Source: UBA4732 sp002404095 | GTDB taxonomy: Bacteria; Planctomycetota; Planctomycetia; Gemmatales; Gemmataceae | Direction: 5' to 3' | Length of the DNA stretch: 64,000 nt | Assembly: GCA_036783645.1 (NCBI GenBank) | Contig: DAIPWT010000008.1 | Span: 23,008-87,007 of the forward strand | In this document: piece after piece, positions 57,737-64,000 of the stretch | Layout: each line of letters begins with the position of its first letter | Position numbering within the stretch: the stretch's first letter is position 1 | Notes under the pieces: model-generated | Seen by the model: the letters and a program-made list of their open reading frames with translations, nothing else | What the model was told of the DNA's origin: nothing | Database searches by the model: none | Made by a program: the position numbers and the translations under genes

Positions 57737-57860
57737 GGTGGGCCACTCGCTCCGCGAGTGGCTTTGACCAAAATCCCGCGGAACAAGACGGGAATGAAGG
57801 CGTCCGATCCGTCTCATGAGGAATTCGGGTCAAAGCCGCTCGCGGAGCGAGCGGCCCACC
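57737..57860. repeat. paired-hairpin element with compensatory arm changes
   Basis: The 33-bp arms 57737-57769 and 57828-57860 differ at two positions. Left is GCCACTCG-CTC-CGCGAGTGGC, right (complement) GCCGCTCG-CTC-CGCGAGCGGC. The two differences restore pairing within each hairpin (A-T against G-C), so hairpin structure has been conserved. It lies between acpS and the helicase gene. Confidence 0.9.
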
Positions 57861-57940
57861 TTACCGCCCTCTTGCTGATCTTAGCAAACCGGCGAGCGGG
57901 CGGTACAATCCCCTAACATACCAACCTGGAGACCCCGCCG

Positions 57941-60178
57941 ATGCCCGCGCGTGACTTGCTCACCGATCTGACCGACGCTCAACGCGAAGCCGTCACGCAT
58001 ACCGAAGGACCGTTGCTCATCCTGGCCGCCGCCGGCAGCGGCAAGACGCGCGTGATCACGCGCCGCGTCGCCCATTTGCTGCAACTCGGCGTTCGGGCCG
58101 GCAACATCCTCGCCATCACGTTCACTAACAAAGCGGCCGGCGAAATGCGCCAGCGCGTCGAAGACCTCGCGCCCGGTAATCGCGTCTGGATCAGCACCTT
58201 TCACAGCTTCGGCGCCCGCCTACTGCGTCAGTACGCCGACAGCTTCAACCTCGACCGCAACTTCACCATCTACGACATGTCGGATCGCAGTCGGCTCCTC
58301 AAAATGGCCCTGGAAGACGCCGGCCTCGACAACAATCGTTTTTCACCCGACTCCATTGGCGCCGCCATCAGCAAGGCTAAAAACCAGCTGCTCAGCCCCG
58401 AACGCTACGCCGCGGGCGCCAATGACTTTTACGGCCAGACCGTCGCCCGCGTCTATCCGATTTACGAGAAGCGCCTGCGCGACTCCAACGCTCTCGACTT
58501 CGACGACCTGCTCCTCTGGCCGGCCCTCGCCTTGCGCAACAACGCCGAGCTGCGCACCGAACTCGACGCCCGCTTCCGCTTCGTCCTCATTGACGAATAT
58601 CAGGATACGAATCATGCGCAATACGCCATCGCCCGCGGACTGTCCATCGACAACCCCAACCTGTGCGTCGTAGGCGACCCAGACCAGTCGATTTATAAGT
58701 TTCGCGGATCGGACATCCGTAATATCCTCGATTTTGAACGCGACTTTCCGAGCGCCCGCACTCTGACGCTGTCGATGAATTACCGCAGTACGAAGGCCAT
58801 CCTTCTCGCCGCCGGCGCGCTCATCGCCCACAACAAACAGCGTAAGCCCAAAGACCTCCAGACCGAGAACCCGGACGGCCATCCCGTCACGGTGTTGACC
58901 TACGAGAACGGCCAGGACGAAGCGGAGGGCATCGCCAGGCGCATCCGCGAAGCCGTGGCGGCCGGCAAGCGTACCTACCGCGATTACGCCGTTTTCCTGC
59001 GGGTCAACGCCCTGTCGCGCGGCCTGGAAACCGCGTTCGTCCGACAGCGCGTGCCGTTTCAGATCGTGAAAGGATTGGCATTCTTCGACCGCAAGGAAAA
59101 CAAAGATGTACTGGCCTACTTGCGCCTCCTGGTCAACCCGCGCGACGACCTATCGTTCCTGCGGGCGGTGAACGAGCCGACGCGCGGCGTCGGCAAAGTG
59201 TCGCTGGAACACCTGCGCGCATACGCCGATCCGCGCGAGATGAACCTGTTGGCGGCGGCGCGGGAAGTGTCCAAAATATCGGCGATCAAGGGCAAGGCGG
59301 GGGCCGGCCTGCGCGACTTCGCGGCGCTGATGACCGAGTTGGCGAAGAAGGCGGACGCCCCGCCGGATGATGTGATCCGCGAAGTGTTGGACCATAGCGG
59401 TTATCGGCGGATGCTATTGGACAGCACCGACCCGGAGGACCAGGAACGGTTGGCGAACATTGAGGAACTTATCACCGCGGCGAAGCAATTCGCCGCGGAA
59501 GATACGGTGCGCACCATCGGCGATTTCCTGGAGAACGTCGCGCTGGCCAGCGACGTGGACAGCTGGAACGAGAAACAGGATTGTGTGTCGGTGATGACGA
59601 TGCACTCGGCCAAGGGGCTAGAGTTTCCGGTGGTCTACCTAACGGCGATGGAGCAAGGATTGTTGCCGCACGAGCGCAGCCTGGGCCGCGAGGACGAAGT
59701 GGAAGAGGAGCGGCGCTTGGCCTTCGTGGGCATGACGCGGGCCAAGGAAGAACTGTACCTGTGCCACGCCCGGATGCGCGAATTCCGCGGCAGCACGATG
59801 TATGCGGTGCCGAGCATGTTTATTGACGAACTGCCGAAGGAAGGCGTACAGACCATCGACCTGTCGGCGAGCGGCGGTGGTACGCCGCCGGCCATCGAAC
59901 ACTGGCGCGGCGGCGGCGCGGCGGCACAACAGGGCTGGTCGGACGCCGGCGTGCGCGCAAAGCCAGCGCCGATTCCGCCGCGTGTATCGTCGGACGAAGG
60001 GGCGGGCAGCAAATACATCGAAGGCATGTTGGTGCGCCACGGCACTTATGGGCAGGGGCGCATCATCGAGGTGGGCGGTCAAGGGGTGCTGCGGAAAGTA
60101 AAGATCCGCTTCGCGTCGGCGGGGGAGCGGACGTTCATCGCGGATAAGGTGACATTGGAGATATTGCGGAAGGGATAA
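57941..60178 (+). CDS. pcrA: UvrD/PcrA-type DNA helicase
   Basis: This 745-residue superfamily-1A helicase shows Walker A AAAGSGKTRVI (29-39), ITFTNKAAGEMRQRV (motif Ia), the STFHSFGARLLRQYA segment, LIDEYQDTNHAQYAIAR (motif II), VVGDPDQSIYKFRGSD (motif III), LTLSMNYRSTKAI (IV), SVMTMHSAKGLEFPVVYL (V) and EEERRLAFVGMTRAKEELYL (VI). The C-terminal GMLVRHGTYGQGRIIEVGGQ is the PcrA-like Tudor domain that contacts RNA polymerase. It unwinds DNA 3'-5' in repair and replication-conflict resolution. It is shown as pcrA because of the C-terminal domain. Confidence 0.95.
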   Translation: MPARDLLTDLTDAQREAVTHTEGPLLILAAAGSGKTRVITRRVAHLLQLGVRAGNILAITFTNKAAGEMRQRVEDLAPGNRVWISTFHSFGARLLRQYADSFNLDRNFTIYDMSDRSRLLKMALEDAGLDNNRFSPDSIGAAISKAKNQLLSPERYAAGANDFYGQTVARVYPIYEKRLRDSNALDFDDLLLWPALALRNNAELRTELDARFRFVLIDEYQDTNHAQYAIARGLSIDNPNLCVVGDPDQSIYKFRGSDIRNILDFERDFPSARTLTLSMNYRSTKAILLAAGALIAHNKQRKPKDLQTENPDGHPVTVLTYENGQDEAEGIARRIREAVAAGKRTYRDYAVFLRVNALSRGLETAFVRQRVPFQIVKGLAFFDRKENKDVLAYLRLLVNPRDDLSFLRAVNEPTRGVGKVSLEHLRAYADPREMNLLAAAREVSKISAIKGKAGAGLRDFAALMTELAKKADAPPDDVIREVLDHSGYRRMLLDSTDPEDQERLANIEELITAAKQFAAEDTVRTIGDFLENVALASDVDSWNEKQDCVSVMTMHSAKGLEFPVVYLTAMEQGLLPHERSLGREDEVEEERRLAFVGMTRAKEELYLCHARMREFRGSTMYAVPSMFIDELPKEGVQTIDLSASGGGTPPAIEHWRGGGAAAQQGWSDAGVRAKPAPIPPRVSSDEGAGSKYIEGMLVRHGTYGQGRIIEVGGQGVLRKVKIRFASAGERTFIADKVTLEILRKG

Positions 60179-60202
60179 GGATGATTTGTCCACGTGGGTG
60201 AG

Positions 60203-60223
60203 CCGCCGGGCTTATCCCGGCGG
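60203..60223 (+). terminator. GC hairpin after the helicase gene
   Basis: CCGCCGGG, loop CTTAT, CCCGGCGG: a perfect 8-bp stem 25 bp after the stop codon. No T-tract follows. Confidence 0.55.
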
Positions 60224-60434
60224 GCATAGAGTTTGCCGCTCGCTCATGGAACCCTATCCGCGTGCGAATAAGGATCAGGGCAAGTCGTGGTTTCTTTGGG
60301 GGGGTCCACCATGCCGTTTGTCACGAGCCGCAAGGCTGCGTTCGGTCAGTGCCGCCGACAGAGGGCGACGAATTCCGGTAGTTGCTCGCTTGCGCTGGGG
60401 CCTTGTATCCTCCTCGCCACCCGAGTCAGGCCCG

Positions 60435-61733
60435 CTATAGCCACTCGCGAATCGGCCGCCCTTCATTCAAACGGATAGGCCGTCCATCAGCAGTGGAGGT
60501 AACTAGGTCGAGCGGGATGCCGAGTTTCGTGTAAACGGTGGCGGCGATATCGTCGCTGAAGTATTCGGCTTCCACCGCCTGGCTGCCCTCCGCGTCGGTT
60601 CGGCCGAGAACCGCTCCGCCGGGAATGCCGGCGCCCGCCATGATCGCGAAGCCAGCCGACGCCCAGTGGTCGCGCCCACTAGCCGAGTTCACCTGCGGCG
60701 TCCGGCCGAAATCGGTCAGCCACAAAACTAGCGTTGTGTCCAATAGGCCGCGATCCTCCAAGTCTCTCAACAGCTCCGGAATCGCCTGATCGACCGCGGG
60801 CATTCGATTTTTGAGACCTTTGAAGTTGTCCGTGTGCGTGTCCCAGCCGGGGTCGCTGACCGTCACGAAACGGACGCCGCCCTCGATGAGCCGGCGCGCC
60901 AGCAGGCAGTTCTGGCCGAAGCGGGTGCGGCCGTAGCGGTCGCGCAGGCGCGGGTCTTCCACGCCGATCTCGAAGGCGCGCTTCGCCTCGGGCGCCGTCA
61001 CCAGGTCGAGCGCGGCTTGGTAGTCCTTGTCGAGCGCGGTGAACAGTTCCGGCTGGCGGTCGCCCTGGCGTTGGAGCGCGTCGATTCGGCCGAGCATGTC
61101 GCGGCGCCGAACGCCTCGTTTGGCGTCGATTTCCGGCGGCGATTGCACATCGCCGGCGGAGAACGTCGCGGAGTTAGGATCATTCACGATCTCGAATGGG
61201 TTATGAACGATGCCGAGGTAGCCGGCGGTGCCGCCGCCGAAGATCGTGTTGACGTCCTTGCCCAGTTGGATGAAAGGAGGCAGTCGGTTCTTGAAGCCCT
61301 TGTGATAGCTGACCACCGAGCCGAACGTGGGGTAGACGAGATTCGGGTTGAAGCGATGGCCCGACATCACTTCGTAGTCGGCGGTGCCGTGCGAGCCGTT
61401 GCGCGGATTCCAGCCCCGTAAGAGGGCGAATCGTTTCAGTTCGCGGGCCATGTGGGGCGCGACTTCAGTGAACTTCACGCCGGGGACGGCGGTGTCGATG
61501 ACGCCGAATTCGCCGCGGATATTGACGGAGGCGTTCGGCTTGGGGTCGAAGGTGTCATGGTGGCTTGTGCCGCCGACCGTCCAGATCAGGATGCAGTTGA
61601 CGTCGGGACGGGCGGCGCCGGCGCGGGCTTTGCTCGCCAACAGGGTCGGCAGCGATAGGCCGAGGCCGGTCAAGGCGCCGACTTTCAGGAAGTCGCGCCG
61701 GTTGGTCAGACGGTCAGAAAAGAGATTCATCAT
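60435..61733 (-). CDS. DUF1501 domain protein with Tat signal
   Basis: This 432-residue protein has a twin-arginine signal (LTNRRDFLKVGALTGLGLSL). The DUF1501 body begins DVNCILIWTVGGTSHHDTFDPK, then PHMARELKRFALLRGWNPRNG, and ends with DFGRTPQVNSASGRDHWASAG. DUF1501 proteins are sulfatase-like and exported; their role is unknown. In planctomycetes they are typically paired with DUF1549/DUF1553 cytochromes or PPC-type proteins. Here the PPC-domain gene is upstream on the same strand, and the two are probably one transcript apart from the palindrome between them. Confidence 0.93.
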   Translation of the reverse strand: MMNLFSDRLTNRRDFLKVGALTGLGLSLPTLLASKARAGAARPDVNCILIWTVGGTSHHDTFDPKPNASVNIRGEFGVIDTAVPGVKFTEVAPHMARELKRFALLRGWNPRNGSHGTADYEVMSGHRFNPNLVYPTFGSVVSYHKGFKNRLPPFIQLGKDVNTIFGGGTAGYLGIVHNPFEIVNDPNSATFSAGDVQSPPEIDAKRGVRRRDMLGRIDALQRQGDRQPELFTALDKDYQAALDLVTAPEAKRAFEIGVEDPRLRDRYGRTRFGQNCLLARRLIEGGVRFVTVSDPGWDTHTDNFKGLKNRMPAVDQAIPELLRDLEDRGLLDTTLVLWLTDFGRTPQVNSASGRDHWASAGFAIMAGAGIPGGAVLGRTDAEGSQAVEAEYFSDDIAATVYTKLGIPLDLVTSTADGRPIRLNEGRPIREWL

Positions 61734-61761
61734 GTATGCTTATCCCCCAAATTCGCCCCAA

Positions 61762-61820
61762 CGAGCCGCGACCGTAAGGGAGCGGGGACGGTTCCACCGC
61801 TCCCTAACAGTCGCGGCTCG
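61762..61820. repeat. paired palindrome, 24-bp arms
   Basis: The arms 61762-61785 and 61797-61820 (CGAGCCGCGACCGTAAGGGA onward) belong to the same family as 42437-42506. It lies between the PPC and DUF1501 genes. Confidence 0.85.
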
Positions 61821-61822
61821 TT

Positions 61823-63928
61823 TCAAGGCGGCGTCACGGTGACATAAAACGGCTCCGCCGCGTAAGTGGATTTCATCACAAAATTAATCGACACATGCGC
61901 CAGCACCGGCACAAGCTGCTTAGTCGCCGGCTTGGCGTCGGCGGCGGCCTTCAGAATGAGGACGCCTTTCGTCTGCTCGCCCGTTAGGGTGCTTTGGCTC
62001 GCCGCATCGTTCACGGCGACGCCCGCGGGCAAGCTGTTGCCATAGTCTTGGCCCAGGTGCTGCATAATAAGCGACAGCGTCACGTTCTTGTTAAAGCCGG
62101 GACCGCGCTCAATGACCACCTCAATGGTCTTCGATTCGCCGGGCTTGAGCGTCACTTCCTTGGGGCTGAAATGAACCGTCTTCAAGTCGAGCGGATCGCC
62201 AACGGAAACCGTGTGCATTTCGACGGGAAAGTGTCCGCGACCGCCGCCGGGACTGTAAAACTCCTGCAACGGCCGGGCCTCCGCCGTCAGCTCCAGGAGT
62301 TTGCCGTCCTTGTCAACAGCCGTGCCGTGAACGCGGATGTTGGCCGCTCCATGCAGGGCGTTGGCCGCGGCCTGGAGGAGGATGCAGCCTTCCCCCTTCC
62401 CTGATTCCAGGATGCGCCCGCACGTCGCCGTCACGCCGCGCGGCAATCCCTCTACGGACAGCTGCACCGGGCCGGTGAAACCTTCCCGGCGATAGACGCG
62501 GGCGAAAATGACGGCGCCTGTCCCGGGCGCCAGGATGCTCTTATCGGAGTCGAGCGTCAGGAGGAAGTTGGGTTGGCTCCGCGTCGCCTTGAGAAAGTAG
62601 ACGAATCTCGGCCCGCCGCGCAGGTGAATGTCGCGCACCTCGATTACGTAGCGGCCGGCGGCGGGGGCGGCCCAACTTTCGATGCGCGAATCGGCGTGGG
62701 CGACAATGTCGGTGAAATCATCGTTTTCCGCTAGTTTGTTGCCCTTGGCGTCGAGGACGCGCAGGACGGAATCGAGTTCCGATTGATGCCGGTTAGCGAC
62801 GATCTCAAATGTAAACGATTCGCCCGCCTTGGCGTCGAAGGCGTAACAGTCCACTTCGCCGTCCTTGTCGAGCCGGCCGCTGACGCCTGCGGGAACGGCA
62901 ATCGGCTGGGCCGTCGCGTAGGTCGCATGGTCGCCGGCGGCTTCGATGACTTCCGGCAGCTTACTGACGATCACCGGCACGGCGTTGCTGCGCTCACCGT
63001 TCGGCAGCGGCAGCATGAACCAATGCAACCCTTCCGGCGCGTCGGCCGGTACGGTCAGCGCGACGGTCGGATCGGCGGGAAGGTTATGCCCCACAAGGCG
63101 CAGCCGCGCCGTGGCGCCCGGCGACACGCGCGACGGATAGACGTTCATCACAAAAGGCCGGTCGTTGATTTCGATGCTGTAGACCCAGTAGGCATCGCCC
63201 GCGTAGGTCGCGTCGCGCACTTCGAGATAGTATTCGCCGGCCTTGGCGAAGCGATACACGAGCAGCGGATCGGCCGCGAAAGTGTTGTCGTCGGCGGCCA
63301 GGACCGACCCGTCGGCGTTGCGCAGCATCAGGATCGGGTCGGCGGTTTCTTGCAGATCGTGAATCTTGTTTTGCAGCCGCTGGCAGCGCATGTGAAACGT
63401 CAGCGTAACGCCGTCGGCCGCGCTGAATTTGTAGAAATCGACCTTTTCGGGCTTGGAAATCGTGCCGCAGACGGCGGCTGGCAGCGTGATCGGCTGGGCC
63501 GTTTTAATAGTCGAGTGATCGCCGGCGCTCGCAACAATGGGGTCGCGGACCACGACGATCTGGCCGAGCGTGGACGCGCCTCGCGGCGTGGCCACGCGGA
63601 CGCCCCGGACGCCGAGCAAGGCGTCGGGGGCCGCCTTGAAACGCATCGTAAGCTTGTCCTGCATCGGCTTCGGAGTCTTGGGCGCGACAATCTCGCCGGT
63701 CACGCCATCGCCGGTGATGAAGACCTGATAGGCGCCGCTCATGTCGTAGCGCGAGGCGATTTCGCATTCGGTCGTCTGCCCCGCCTGCACGGCCACCGGA
63801 CTGACTGACAGAATCATAGGATAAAACGTATCCGCGTGGGCGGTAATGCAAAGCATGGAAACGAGACAGGCGCAGGAGAAGTGGATGATAGAGGAACGCA
63901 TACAATTCAATCCACTTTTGTTACACAT
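61823..63928 (-). CDS. secreted PPC-domain protein
   Basis: This 701-residue protein starts at the ATG after GAGGA. It has a signal peptide (about 12-32, ending CITAHADT). Two bacterial pre-peptidase C-terminal (PPC)-like domains are visible: KVDFYKFSAADGVTLTFHMR with YYLEVRDATYAGDAYWVYSI, and EVDCYAFDAKAGESFTFEIV with RYVIEVRDIHLRGGPRFVYF. Ig/filamin-like strands lie before and after them. No protease domain is present. Such large exported proteins are usually paired with DUF1501 proteins in planctomycetes and may bind polymers or form cell-surface complexes. Confidence 0.9.
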   Translation of the reverse strand: MCNKSGLNCMRSSIIHFSCACLVSMLCITAHADTFYPMILSVSPVAVQAGQTTECEIASRYDMSGAYQVFITGDGVTGEIVAPKTPKPMQDKLTMRFKAAPDALLGVRGVRVATPRGASTLGQIVVVRDPIVASAGDHSTIKTAQPITLPAAVCGTISKPEKVDFYKFSAADGVTLTFHMRCQRLQNKIHDLQETADPILMLRNADGSVLAADDNTFAADPLLVYRFAKAGEYYLEVRDATYAGDAYWVYSIEINDRPFVMNVYPSRVSPGATARLRLVGHNLPADPTVALTVPADAPEGLHWFMLPLPNGERSNAVPVIVSKLPEVIEAAGDHATYATAQPIAVPAGVSGRLDKDGEVDCYAFDAKAGESFTFEIVANRHQSELDSVLRVLDAKGNKLAENDDFTDIVAHADSRIESWAAPAAGRYVIEVRDIHLRGGPRFVYFLKATRSQPNFLLTLDSDKSILAPGTGAVIFARVYRREGFTGPVQLSVEGLPRGVTATCGRILESGKGEGCILLQAAANALHGAANIRVHGTAVDKDGKLLELTAEARPLQEFYSPGGGRGHFPVEMHTVSVGDPLDLKTVHFSPKEVTLKPGESKTIEVVIERGPGFNKNVTLSLIMQHLGQDYGNSLPAGVAVNDAASQSTLTGEQTKGVLILKAAADAKPATKQLVPVLAHVSINFVMKSTYAAEPFYVTVTPP

Positions 63929-63947
63929 GATCGTCCTCAAAGGAACC

Positions 63948-64000
63948 GTTTAGCCGCGACCCGAAGGGGAGCGCGTCTCCCCCGCGCTCCCCTTCGGGTC
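63948..64000. repeat. inverted repeat with 28-bp arms, cut by window end
   Basis: GTTTAGCCGCGACCCGAAGG at 63948 continues identically to the 52657 element; the right arm runs off the window. It lies upstream of the PPC gene start. Confidence 0.88.

Noticed and set aside
57719..57817. Extended N terminus of acpS through the palindrome
   Set aside because: The extension is repeat-derived and not family-like; the ATG at 57718 has a ribosome site and family-typical start.
1..64000. CRISPR array, tRNA, rRNA, IS element, prophage or plasmid functions
   Set aside because: No regular repeat-spacer series, no tRNA T-loop in a foldable context, and no transposase, integrase or capsid-type gene was found.

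Overview
The window is a GC-rich stretch of bacterial chromosome that looks planctomycetal, probably Gemmatales/Gemmataceae-like. The evidence is gene content: two DUF1559 prepilin-type proteins, a DUF1501 Tat-exported protein next to a PPC-domain protein, DUF1573, a Uma2 endonuclease, a Ser/Thr kinase with WD40-like repeats, a secreted protein with an LEPR-type cell-surface signal, an ECF sigma factor of planctomycete type and several PQQ-like propellers. Intergenic spaces are rich in palindromes. I saw no rRNA, tRNA, CRISPR array, insertion sequence or prophage. One 10-N assembly gap lies at 13469-13478.

Layout. 0-4.8 kb: kinase/WD40 protein and a Uma2 gene lying between two copies of the 3' end of the next gene. 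4.8-10.7 kb: a roughly ten-haem cytochrome fused to LVIVD repeats, followed by a predicted outer-membrane barrel. 11-15.8 kb: surface protein with two GlcG/HbpS-like domains, small secreted protein, glycosyltransferase, DUF1559 protein. 16.2-19.5 kb: MauE-thioredoxin fusion, DUF1573 protein, a small secreted protein with 12 Cys and 2 Trp, and a membrane-anchored secreted protein. 19.8-30.3 kb: GT39-like transferase, LRR lipoprotein, an E1alpha/beta-E2-SDR operon, secreted and DUF1559 proteins, ECF sigma factor, D-hydroxyacid dehydrogenase. 30.6-42.4 kb: secreted proteins, MFS permease, two propellers, SGNH-like protein, mtnD-mtnC, XRE regulator, rhamnulokinase. 42.5-46.6 kb: transketolase and a glucose-6-phosphate dehydrogenase carrying a C-terminal cyclic-nucleotide domain. 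46.7-55.2 kb: a redox locus with a pentahaem-type cytochrome, a b-type membrane protein, a membrane-anchored decahaem cytochrome, a NuoE-NuoF fusion and an 809-residue fusion of NuoG/HoxU-like domain, two cyclic-nucleotide domains and a four-cluster ferredoxin. 55.3-64 kb: small lipoprotein, membrane protein, HEAT-repeat protein, acpS, pcrA-like helicase, DUF1501 and PPC proteins.

Three things stand out. (1) The 46.7-55.2 kb locus looks like an undescribed NAD(P)H- or quinol-linked electron-transfer complex in which a diaphorase module is paired with haem-b and multihaem-c subunits instead of a hydrogenase or complex I. Cyclic-nucleotide domains are fused to its Fe-S subunit and also to the nearby G6PDH, suggesting shared second-messenger control of NAD(P)H production and use. 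(2) REPIN-like paired hairpins (stem - CTCC/TCT loop - stem, usually in inverted pairs) occur between genes and also in frame inside at least five coding sequences, as Rickettsia palindromic elements do. (3) The MauE-thioredoxin/DUF1573/12-Cys cluster looks like a dedicated oxidative-folding pathway for a small secreted protein.

Functional calls come from motifs read by eye; no database search was run.
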